Source of the DNA: Marinobacter sp. BGYM27
GTDB taxonomy: Bacteria; Pseudomonadota; Gammaproteobacteria; Pseudomonadales; Oleiphilaceae
Direction of reading: 5' to 3'
NCBI GenBank assembly: GCA_025153445.1
Contig: JANZNS010000003.1
Span: 496,001 to 560,000 of the forward strand
DNA length: 64,000 nt
Both the position numbers and the translations under genes were made by a program. Shown piece after piece: positions 42,616-50,517 of this stretch. Every line of letters starts with the position of its first letter. Positions within the stretch are counted from its first letter, which is position 1. The notes beneath the pieces are model-generated. The model made no database searches. It was given only the letters and a program-made list of their open reading frames with translations, and was not told the DNA's origin.

Positions 42616-45600
42616 CTGACAATGCCAGCCAGCATCGCGAAGATATTCTGGGCCGGTTTGCGCGCCACAAGGTCGCCGCCAATCTGCTGATGCTGATTAT
42701 GATACTGGCAGGCATCTATGCGCTGGGCGGTCTTAATCGACAGTTCTTCCCCACCTTTGCCACAGACTTCATAACCGTCAGCGTGGTCTGGCCGGGCGCC
42801 AGTGCCGAAGATGTGGCGCGCTCGATCACAACCCCGCTGGAGCAGGAATTACGCAACCTCGACAACGTCAAGGAAATGCGTTCAACCTCGGCCCGGGGCT
42901 ACAGCCGAATCGTGATCGAGTACGAAGAAAACACCCCGATGGGCATTGCCCTTGATCAGGTCAATGAACAGGTGGGGCTGGTCCGAAACCTGCCCTCCGA
43001 CTCGGAACGACCGGAAATCAGCAAATTCGTCCGCAACGAAACCATCGCGACGGTCATCCTGACCGGACCGGCAAGGCTTGAGGCGCTGCGCCCGATGGCT
43101 TATGCCTTCGAGACCCAACTGCTCGACCGTGGCATCGCGAAAGTTGAAATGACGGGCCTTCCCGATCGGGAAATTGCGATTGAGGTGGATTCCGAATCGA
43201 TTTCTGCACTGCAGATGTCATTGCCTCAGCTCGGCCAGCGGGTCGTCGGCCAGAGCCAGGACATCCCCGCCGGCTCTGTCGGCGACAAGGAATCCGTCCG
43301 CGAGATTCGCAGCCTCGAAAAAGGCCGGACAGCAGCCGACTTTGCCAACATGCCGATTATCGCCACCGCTGATGGGCGGCGCCTGGCGCTGGGTGATATA
43401 GCCGATATCGAAATGCGCCCGAAAGAAGACTCGGTCGAGGTGTTCTATCAAGGTCAGCCTGCCCTGCTGATGGAGTTGCAGCGGGCCGAGACGTCCGATT
43501 CGCTGGATTCAGCCGATGTGATGCTGGAGTGGCTGGATGACACTCGCGCGACGCTACCCGAAGGCATTCAGCTGATCACCTTTGATGAGCAGTACGAACT
43601 GATCGTCGACCGGATTAACCTGCTGCTTAAAAACGGTATCGGCGGCCTGATTCTGGTGGTCGGGATCCTGTTTATATTCCTCAACGGCCGCATCGCGTTC
43701 TGGGTCGCCGCAGGTATCCCCATTTCGCTGATGGGCACCATGGCCATTCTGTGGTTCAACGGCGGCAGCATCAACATGATCAGCCTGTTCGCCCTCATCA
43801 TGGCACTGGGCATTATCGTGGACGATGCCATCGTCGTGGCGGAAGACGCCATGACCCATTATCAAAGAGGCGAGCGATCGCTCGAAGCGGCCGAAGGGGG
43901 CGCCCGACGCATGTTCGTTCCGGTCATGAGCTCGTCGCTCACGACCATCGCCGCCTTCCTGCCGCTGATGCTGGTCAGCGGCATTATGGGGCAGGTGTTG
44001 CGGGATATTCCGTTTGTCATCATCTGCGTCATTATCGCGTCTCTGATCGAAAGCTTCCTGATTCTGCCCGGGCACCTGCGCTCGTCCTTTCGCAGCAACC
44101 ACCATCGACCCGACGGCAAATTGCGCCAACGCCTCAACAATGGCTTTAACAGTTTTCGTGACAACCGCTTCCGGCCGGTCGCCGTATGGAGCCTGAACAA
44201 TCGGGCGACCGTTCTGGTGGCCACCGCCTGCGCGCTGGTGATCAGCGTCGCGGTGGTTGCAACCGGACATGTCCGCTTCACCTTTTTCCCGACCCCTGAA
44301 TCCACTCAGGTCGTGGCCAGCGTCAAGTTCGCCTCCGGCACACCACCCGCCGACGTCAAGGCATACGGCAGGCGAATGGAGGCCGCCCTGTGGCGTATCA
44401 ATGACGAACTGAAAGATGAAGACGATCTGGTGCGCGCGGCGGTCCTGCGACTGAACCAGGCCTCGTTTGACGGCGGCGAACGTCTGGAACAGGGCGAGCA
44501 ATACGCCATGGTGTCGCTGGAGCTGACGCCGCCGGACGCCCGCTCTGTGCGCACACCGGATTTCATCAAAGCCTGGCGCAAGGCCTTGCCGGATCTTGCA
44601 GGGATTGAGCAGCTGTCACTTACCAGTCCACAGGGTGGACCGCCGGGCAAGCCAATTGATGTGTTTCTGTCCGGCGCCGATGCGGATACGCTCAAGAAGG
44701 CGGCAGAGTCTCTCAAACTCAGCCTTGGTAAATACCAAGGTGTGACGGACATTCTGGATGATCTGCCCTGGGGCAAGCAGCAGTATATTTTCTCGCTGAC
44801 ACCGCTGGCCCAGTCGCTGGGGCTGACCATTGATGACGTCGGGCGGCAGATGCGTGCGGCGCTGGACGGCCAGTTGCTGCAAGTGTTCTACGACGCCCAC
44901 GACGAAGTAGAAGTCCGTATAATGTTGCCCAAGGCCGAGCGTGAACTTCAGCAGACACTCAACACGCTTCCGATTGCCACGCCGGCGGGCTCCACGACGC
45001 CGCTGGCCAACGTCATCAATCTTGAATCACGTCGCGGACTGGCCCTGCTACGCCACAGTGACGGCCAGCTCGGGGTACATGTCACAGCCGATGTCGATAC
45101 CGACGTCACCAACGCCAACCAGGTGCTTACCGATATCGAGCAAACCATTATCCCCAACCTGCAAAGTCAGTACGGTATCATCACCCATTTCAAGGGCACA
45201 GCTGAAGACCAGCGGCAGACCAGCAGCGACATGAAGGCAGGCTCGCTGCTCGGACTGGCGCTGATCTACATTATTCTGGCGTGGGTGTTCGGCTCCTATA
45301 CCTGGCCGGTGGCGGTGATGATCGCCATTCCTTTCGGACTTTGCGGGGCAATACTGGGGCATTTCCTGCTGGGAATTGATCTGACCATTCTGTCGCTATT
45401 CGGCATGTTCGGGCTTTCAGGCATCGTGATTAACGACTCGATCATTCTGGTGACTTTCTACAAAGAGCTCAGAGAAGGCGGTATGCCGATCAGCGAAGCG
45501 TTGATTGAAGCATCCTGCCAACGCCTGAGAGCAGTACTACTGACCTCGCTGACAACGATCAGTGGCCTCCTGCCCCTGCTGTTCGAGACGTCCCTGCAAG

Positions 45601-45752
45601 CCCAGTTCCTGATCCCCATGGCCGTCAGCATCGCCTTTGGTCTGGCGGTCGGTACCTTCCTGATTCTGCTGGTTGTCCCGGTGTTACTGTCGCTGATCGA
45701 AAGCGCGACCGCGCGCCTCCAGCGTATCGGTGGTGCTCCCCAGCCCGAGTGA
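42612..45752 (+). CDS. RND-family efflux pump, inner-membrane subunit
   Basis: A 1046-residue AcrB/HAE-type transporter with twelve membrane helices and two large periplasmic loops. The proton-relay aspartates are at 404-405 in helix 4 (GIIVDDAIVVAEDAM), and the second-half counterpart is FGMFGLSGIVINDSIILV. The nearest known group is the AcrB/MdtC-like or 'heavy RND' multidrug class; metal export (CusA) is unlikely because its methionine triad region is not recognisable. It exports hydrophobic compounds, plausible for an alkane-exposed cell. It shares a four-base overlap with the adaptor gene. Confidence 0.93.
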   Translation: MTDNASQHREDILGRFARHKVAANLLMLIMILAGIYALGGLNRQFFPTFATDFITVSVVWPGASAEDVARSITTPLEQELRNLDNVKEMRSTSARGYSRIVIEYEENTPMGIALDQVNEQVGLVRNLPSDSERPEISKFVRNETIATVILTGPARLEALRPMAYAFETQLLDRGIAKVEMTGLPDREIAIEVDSESISALQMSLPQLGQRVVGQSQDIPAGSVGDKESVREIRSLEKGRTAADFANMPIIATADGRRLALGDIADIEMRPKEDSVEVFYQGQPALLMELQRAETSDSLDSADVMLEWLDDTRATLPEGIQLITFDEQYELIVDRINLLLKNGIGGLILVVGILFIFLNGRIAFWVAAGIPISLMGTMAILWFNGGSINMISLFALIMALGIIVDDAIVVAEDAMTHYQRGERSLEAAEGGARRMFVPVMSSSLTTIAAFLPLMLVSGIMGQVLRDIPFVIICVIIASLIESFLILPGHLRSSFRSNHHRPDGKLRQRLNNGFNSFRDNRFRPVAVWSLNNRATVLVATACALVISVAVVATGHVRFTFFPTPESTQVVASVKFASGTPPADVKAYGRRMEAALWRINDELKDEDDLVRAAVLRLNQASFDGGERLEQGEQYAMVSLELTPPDARSVRTPDFIKAWRKALPDLAGIEQLSLTSPQGGPPGKPIDVFLSGADADTLKKAAESLKLSLGKYQGVTDILDDLPWGKQQYIFSLTPLAQSLGLTIDDVGRQMRAALDGQLLQVFYDAHDEVEVRIMLPKAERELQQTLNTLPIATPAGSTTPLANVINLESRRGLALLRHSDGQLGVHVTADVDTDVTNANQVLTDIEQTIIPNLQSQYGIITHFKGTAEDQRQTSSDMKAGSLLGLALIYIILAWVFGSYTWPVAVMIAIPFGLCGAILGHFLLGIDLTILSLFGMFGLSGIVINDSIILVTFYKELREGGMPISEALIEASCQRLRAVLLTSLTTISGLLPLLFETSLQAQFLIPMAVSIAFGLAVGTFLILLVVPVLLSLIESATARLQRIGGAPQPE

Positions 45753-45826
45753 TTTGAATGACCGGCGGCCACCGCGCAGGTGTCATTGACAAGCTTGCAG
45801 TGGCCACAGATGATGCAAAGCACTCT

Positions 45827-45866
45827 GGCCCCGCCGGCCCTGCTTTCAGGCAGTGTCGGCGGGCTG
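45827..45866 (+). terminator. probable terminator of the efflux pair
   Basis: A GC-rich inverted repeat pairs CCCGCCG...CTG with CAG...CGGCGGG around a short loop after the pump gene. No T-run follows. Confidence 0.4.
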
Positions 45867-45983
45867 AGCGCCAGAACCGGTTTAGATCACGATGGCACTC
45901 TGATTACAGCGGCACTGAGATTGCCGTAACACGCTGATCATCGTGACAAGACAACAACGACATTGAACCTGACGAGTAGCGAC

Positions 45984-47213
45984 ATGACCGAGCTGTTGCA
46001 CCAAGCGGAATTCTGGCAATACCTCAGTATCCCTGTTATTGCCGCCCTGATCGGTTGGATTACCAACTGGCTGGCGATCAAGATGACCTTCTACCCGCTC
46101 AATTTCATTGGCATCAAGCCGATTTGGGGCTGGCAGGGCATCATCCCCTCCAAAGCGAGGAAAATGGCGGCGATCAGTGTTGATGCCACGATTTCAAAAA
46201 TCGGAACAGTGCAGGAAATCTTCCAGCAGATAGACCCGAAAGTGCTGGGCGAATACGTGATCCACAATGTCGAACCCCGCACCGAAGAATACGTCGACGA
46301 GCTGATGCTGCGGGAGTACCCCACATTCTGGGAGAACCTGCCCGCGTCGGCCCGTAACATGGTGTACGAGCGGGTACGTAAATCCACCCCCCATCTGGTG
46401 GATAACCTGGTCGCCGACCTGTCTGAAAACATCGAAGGCCTGCTCGATATCAAGGGCATGGTGATTGACCGCCTGGCTGCCGACAAGCGTCTGCTGAACC
46501 GGATATTTCTGGAATGCGGGCAGAAAGAGTTCAAATTTATTGTGAATTCCGGCTTCTACTTCGGCTTTCTTTTTGGCCTGATCCAGATGACCGTCTGGTA
46601 CTTCCATCAGGGCTGGTGGGTGTTGCCGGTTTTTGGACTACTGGTCGGATGGGCAACCAACTGGATTGCACTGAACGTCATTTTCCGTCCGTTACACCCA
46701 CACAAGGTCGGGCCTATTACGCTCCAGGGGCTATTCCTGAAACGCCAGCGGGAAGTGGCCGAATCCTTCTGCCATATCGTGACCCATGAAATCCTGACCG
46801 TCGGCAATATCATTCATGCGGTACTGAACGGCCCGAACGGCGACCGGGCCAAGAATATGGTCAAAAAGCACATGAAACCTCTGGTCGACGAAACCGCCGG
46901 CATGGGCAAGGCGCTTACCCAGATGGCATTCGGACCTACCGGTTTTGCCACGCTGAAAAACCAGGTGGGAGAAAAAGCGCTGGAGATCTCCTCAACCTCT
47001 TTCGATAACCCGGTATTTGAAAAAGACCGGGCCGAGGCCGTTGAGAGCATCATGGTTGAACGCATGGTCGCGCTGTCTTCCGACGAGTTTCAGGATTTGC
47101 TTCGCCCCTGCTTCCAGGAAGATGAAATCAAACTGATCGCCGTCGGCGCATTGCTGGGATTCGCAGCAGGTGTCGCGCAACTGATACTGGTGTTCGGACA
47201 GCAATTGTTCTGA
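45984..47213 (+). CDS. DUF445 membrane protein
   Basis: A 409-residue protein of the DUF445 family. The family signature occurs twice: GWITNWLAIKMTFYPL near the start and GWATNWIALNVIFRPL in the middle, each beside a membrane helix, and a third helix lies at the C-terminus. The soluble stretches between are helical. Function is unknown; relatives occur widely in Gram-negatives. The ATG at 45984 is preferred over TTG at 45963 as it starts directly before the first conserved block. It is 771 bases or less from unrelated neighbours and probably stands alone. Confidence 0.85.
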   Translation: MTELLHQAEFWQYLSIPVIAALIGWITNWLAIKMTFYPLNFIGIKPIWGWQGIIPSKARKMAAISVDATISKIGTVQEIFQQIDPKVLGEYVIHNVEPRTEEYVDELMLREYPTFWENLPASARNMVYERVRKSTPHLVDNLVADLSENIEGLLDIKGMVIDRLAADKRLLNRIFLECGQKEFKFIVNSGFYFGFLFGLIQMTVWYFHQGWWVLPVFGLLVGWATNWIALNVIFRPLHPHKVGPITLQGLFLKRQREVAESFCHIVTHEILTVGNIIHAVLNGPNGDRAKNMVKKHMKPLVDETAGMGKALTQMAFGPTGFATLKNQVGEKALEISSTSFDNPVFEKDRAEAVESIMVERMVALSSDEFQDLLRPCFQEDEIKLIAVGALLGFAAGVAQLILVFGQQLF

Positions 47214-47333
47214 ACAGGCATCAGATTTTGCACCAATTTGCGCATTCTCTGTGTCGTCGTTCTATACTCGTAGGAGCAGGAAGGGCTGCGCCGCTCTTCC
47301 CACTCACTTACCCTTTCTTTGAGGGCCGTATGG

Positions 47334-48368
47334 ATGTGGCGCTTGTTCAATTGGTTGTCGCCAAAGCATTCGCAACAAAAATCCCCCGCTCCCAGTCAGT
47401 CTCGTCTGCTGAATGCTGGCAGACTAGCGGAAACCGGGATTTCAGCGAGCACCCTAGACGCGTTGCATAGCCTCGAAGGACACCTGTTCTGCTGGTTACT
47501 GGACGCATCCCCTGCCCAGGTCAACCAGACATCTCCTAACGAAGCGCTGGTACTGGCAGAACTCGAACGCCGGCTGACAAAAACGGCACTGGAAGAGCTG
47601 CCTCGCCAGCCCGCTGTGCTGCCCGCACTGATGGGTGCGCTATCTGATCGCGACGTCACGCGCTCCCATCTGGCCGGTATCATTCTTGGTGACCCATCCT
47701 TGACTGACCAGTTGCTTCACGTCGCCAACAGCCCGTTTTTCAAGCCTGGCGAGCAGCAAATCGAATCCGTTGAACATGCCATTTTTCTGCTGGGCATCGA
47801 TGGCATCCGCAGCGTTGCCTCCGCAGCAGCCCTGAGACCGATGATGACCGCGCGCACAAGCCAGGAAGCACTCTTTGCCCAACGGGTCTGGCGCTGGGGG
47901 CTCTCGTGCGCCCGCGCCTCGGAGCTCCTTGCCAATGCCCAGGGCACTGATGCCAACGCCTTCTTTCTGGTTGGCTTGCTGCCTTCGCTGGCCTATATCA
48001 CCCTGCGCCGCGAAGTTCAGCGCATCTATCGGTCCAAATTACCTGAGGAGACCATCGAACCCTCGGTCGTTCGCAAAGCCCTGCGCCACTTCGACTGGCA
48101 TACCGCACAGATTATTGCGGACAAATGGAATCTGCCGCCGCGCTATCACGCGCACCTGCTCGCTGCGGAGAGACCTTCTCCGCGCAGCGAACATACGCCA
48201 TTGAACGACGGCATTATCATGGGTACCCGGGAAGTGCTACGCCATGCTCACCAGCGCAACCTTTCGGAAGAGGTATTACGAGAGGCAATTCCGCTGGAAA
48301 CACGTCAGTTTGACGAGGTGCGACGTGCACTGTTGCTTATGCTGCGGGAAGGCGCCCGCAGCCCCTAG
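47334..48368 (+). CDS. HDOD-domain signalling protein
   Basis: A 344-residue protein with an HDOD domain (about residues 85-290): LPRQPAVLPALMGALSDRDV, IILGDPSLTDQLLHVANSPFF, SVEHAIFLLGIDGIRSVAS and, later, HFDWHTAQIIADKWNLP. HDOD proteins resemble HD-GYP/HD phosphohydrolases without the catalytic HD pair and work in signal or stress networks. No second output domain is seen. The ATG at 47334 is chosen for GAGGG eight bases upstream; TTG at 47319 is the alternative. It is convergent with the YihY gene. Confidence 0.85.
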   Translation: MWRLFNWLSPKHSQQKSPAPSQSRLLNAGRLAETGISASTLDALHSLEGHLFCWLLDASPAQVNQTSPNEALVLAELERRLTKTALEELPRQPAVLPALMGALSDRDVTRSHLAGIILGDPSLTDQLLHVANSPFFKPGEQQIESVEHAIFLLGIDGIRSVASAAALRPMMTARTSQEALFAQRVWRWGLSCARASELLANAQGTDANAFFLVGLLPSLAYITLRREVQRIYRSKLPEETIEPSVVRKALRHFDWHTAQIIADKWNLPPRYHAHLLAAERPSPRSEHTPLNDGIIMGTREVLRHAHQRNLSEEVLREAIPLETRQFDEVRRALLLMLREGARSP

Positions 48369-48386
48369 TAACGGATTTGTCCTGCC

Positions 48387-49712
48387 TTATACCGCCGGTG
48401 GCGGTCGCCCGACATCCGCCTGGATCAGCTCGGCAAAGGTTCTGCCATCCTCTTCACCATGCAGCATCAACATACTTTCGGGTAGCACTTTGGGCAGGCG
48501 CCGCATCAGCCGGTCTTCATCGGCCCGGACAACGGACATCACATCACCCACAGTGATTTTATCGAGTGCCCTGGCGGGCATGAGGGCATCGCAGGTTTCA
48601 CCCGTCAGCACCAGCAGTTTGCCCCGGATCAGTTTGTCACTGACGCGACGCGTCACCTCTCCTGGCACGCCCAACTGGTACTCGAGTTTTTCCTGCTGCG
48701 GTGCCGGGCGCCCCTCACTGAAAGGCTTGCACACCAGCCACATCAGCACCATCGCCACATGTTCGTGCAGCTCAGGCGAAAATCTGACCCGGTAACGCTT
48801 GGCCACGGCATTCGGATTCTGCAGGTAGAACACAATACTGGCGCCGACCAGCAATATCAGCCAGTTCAGATAAATCCAGATCAGCATGATAATGCCAATC
48901 GCAAAGCTGGAATAAATCGCCTGATAGCGCGCAGAGCCGGCAACGAATGAGGCGAACAGCATGCCACCCGCTTGCCAGGCCACACCTGCAATCAAACCGC
49001 CGATAAGGGCGTACTTCAGCTTTACCCGGGTGTTGGGCATAAAGACGTAGGTGAACGTGAACGCCAAAACCACCAGAAGGAACGGCGTAAACTTGCTGAG
49101 AAACAGAACCAGTGAACCCAGCGGTTCAATCGCCATCAGCCCTTGCACTGCTGTCGAGGAAAATATGGTCGCGCTGATCCCGATGGCTGACACCATGAGC
49201 AATGGCCCGACCATAATCACGCTCAGGTAGTTGCTGAAGCGCTGCACCACAGACCGCATCTGGGGAACTCGCCAGATCATATTGAAAGAGCGTTCGATTT
49301 TCTGGACCAAGGAAACGACCGTGTAGACCAGCAATGCCAGACCGACCGACCCCAGTACACCCACTTTGATGTTGTCGACAAAACCGAGAATCTTGTCAGC
49401 CATTTCCAGCCCTTGAGGCCCCATCGGCTGAAAAAACTGATAGAGAAACGGCTCCATTTTCTGGTGAACATCCATCGCCTTGAGCACGGAAAAGCTCAAG
49501 GCAATCAGCGGCACGATACTGAGAAGCGTGGTGTAAACAAGGCTCATCGCGTAAAGCGTCAGCTGCCCGTTAACGATATCGCGCACCACTGCAAACACCG
49601 TTCGCCCGGCTTTGTAGAGCCAGGTCCACGGTCTGTGCTGCGGTGGATTCGGGTTCGCTAACGTCCATTTTTCGAGCGCTGCTAACTGTTCCTTGATTTG
49701 GCTCAGATCCAC
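48387..49712 (-). CDS. YihY/BrkB-family membrane protein
   Basis: A 441-residue protein with six membrane helices in the first 300 residues and the YihY/BrkB signatures YAMSLVYTTLLSIVPLIALSF, SFNMIWRVPQMRS and RYQAIYSSFAIGIIMLIWIYL. Family members were once annotated as ribonuclease BN or serum-resistance factors; neither role is established. A soluble C-terminal extension (about 320-441) of the type seen in longer family members carries TRRVSDKLIRGKLLVLTG and resembles no catalytic domain. It starts with GTG (49712), with GAGGT close upstream. Confidence 0.87.
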   Translation of the reverse strand: MDLSQIKEQLAALEKWTLANPNPPQHRPWTWLYKAGRTVFAVVRDIVNGQLTLYAMSLVYTTLLSIVPLIALSFSVLKAMDVHQKMEPFLYQFFQPMGPQGLEMADKILGFVDNIKVGVLGSVGLALLVYTVVSLVQKIERSFNMIWRVPQMRSVVQRFSNYLSVIMVGPLLMVSAIGISATIFSSTAVQGLMAIEPLGSLVLFLSKFTPFLLVVLAFTFTYVFMPNTRVKLKYALIGGLIAGVAWQAGGMLFASFVAGSARYQAIYSSFAIGIIMLIWIYLNWLILLVGASIVFYLQNPNAVAKRYRVRFSPELHEHVAMVLMWLVCKPFSEGRPAPQQEKLEYQLGVPGEVTRRVSDKLIRGKLLVLTGETCDALMPARALDKITVGDVMSVVRADEDRLMRRLPKVLPESMLMLHGEEDGRTFAELIQADVGRPPPAV

Positions 49713-50044
49713 ACGACCTCACTTGATATGCGCGAAATGTCCGCGACCATAATGCCGCTATAACACCCTGTTTTTCCAGTATGGCTTATTTTTCATGGAT
49801 ATATTGCGCGGCGCTCAAAAGATTCGAAAAACGTCGGATACCGGATCACTCGTGACTGGTGGGGCTCCGCAGATCTATCGCTTTTCGGGACGCATTGCAC
49901 AAAACTGCAGGCGTGTCGTTGTTCCCTGTAATTGACCTCGATAACCTGTCTGAATTGAGGATCAGACACGGCTTGTGGGCAATCCAGTCACGGTCAAAAT
50001 CTCTCCTCGAACCAAACATCCAGACAAGTTTTCGGAGTATTGGT
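49713..50044. other. intergenic leader with a GGA hairpin
   Basis: A 332-base non-coding stretch between the divergent YihY gene and the small secreted protein. It holds the dyad TGTCTGA-8-TCAGACA (49947-49968), whose loop contains GGA. Its stem matches that of one sRNA hairpin at 457-472. A longer open frame runs through here from 49859 but has no ribosome site and an unlikely N-terminus. Confidence 0.45.
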
Positions 50045-50365
50045 TTGAAACCGATAAAAGATCGAATGATGTACCTGTTGATGTGCTGCTTGCTGTCGCC
50101 ACTTTGTTCGGCTGATGACGCGCTTTCCATGAGCACACACAATGATATGCGGTCCCGCTTTACCGAAATGAACGACGACGAATTGATGGAAGCCAATGTG
50201 GCATTTCAGGCCCCAGTCGTGGAAGCCTCAGACGGCACGCCCCAAGTACTTACCACACCAGGCACGCCAGGCGACGGCCACATCAACACGGTGACGCAAA
50301 CACCCAGGGTCGAATTTCGAGCCGGGCAGTTCCAGCGTCGCTATATTGAAGAAACAGTCTATTAG
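50045..50365 (+). CDS. small secreted hypothetical protein
   Basis: I do not recognise this 106-residue protein. A TTG start at 50045 with GGAG seven bases upstream gives MKPIKDRMMYLLMCCLLSPLCSADD, a well-formed signal peptide (positive start, hydrophobic core, cleavage near SA-DD). The mature part is about 80 residues, acidic in its first half (FTEMNDDELMEANVAF), with a Thr/Pro/Gly-rich middle (TPQVLTTPGTPGDGH) and an Arg-rich end. A later ATG pair (50066/50069) would trim the charged start. It is probably periplasmic or secreted. The codon use looks ordinary. It is convergent with cti, leaving 152 bases. Confidence 0.5.
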   Translation: MKPIKDRMMYLLMCCLLSPLCSADDALSMSTHNDMRSRFTEMNDDELMEANVAFQAPVVEASDGTPQVLTTPGTPGDGHINTVTQTPRVEFRAGQFQRRYIEETVY

Positions 50366-50517
50366 AAACGGGCGATCATCGGGCGTTAATGATACAAACA
50401 CCTACTATGAAGCACCCGGGGCGATAACCCAAAAGGGTTATTCAATTCACGAACCACACGCATCCAGATCACAAACATTCGTTGCGCTTCGCCTGCTGCA
50501 ATGGCTATTGCCATGTA

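Noticed and set aside
43554-44501. 315-codon minus-strand frame inside the RND pump gene
   Set aside because: His/Gln/Asp-rich mirror composition of a membrane-protein gene on the other strand.
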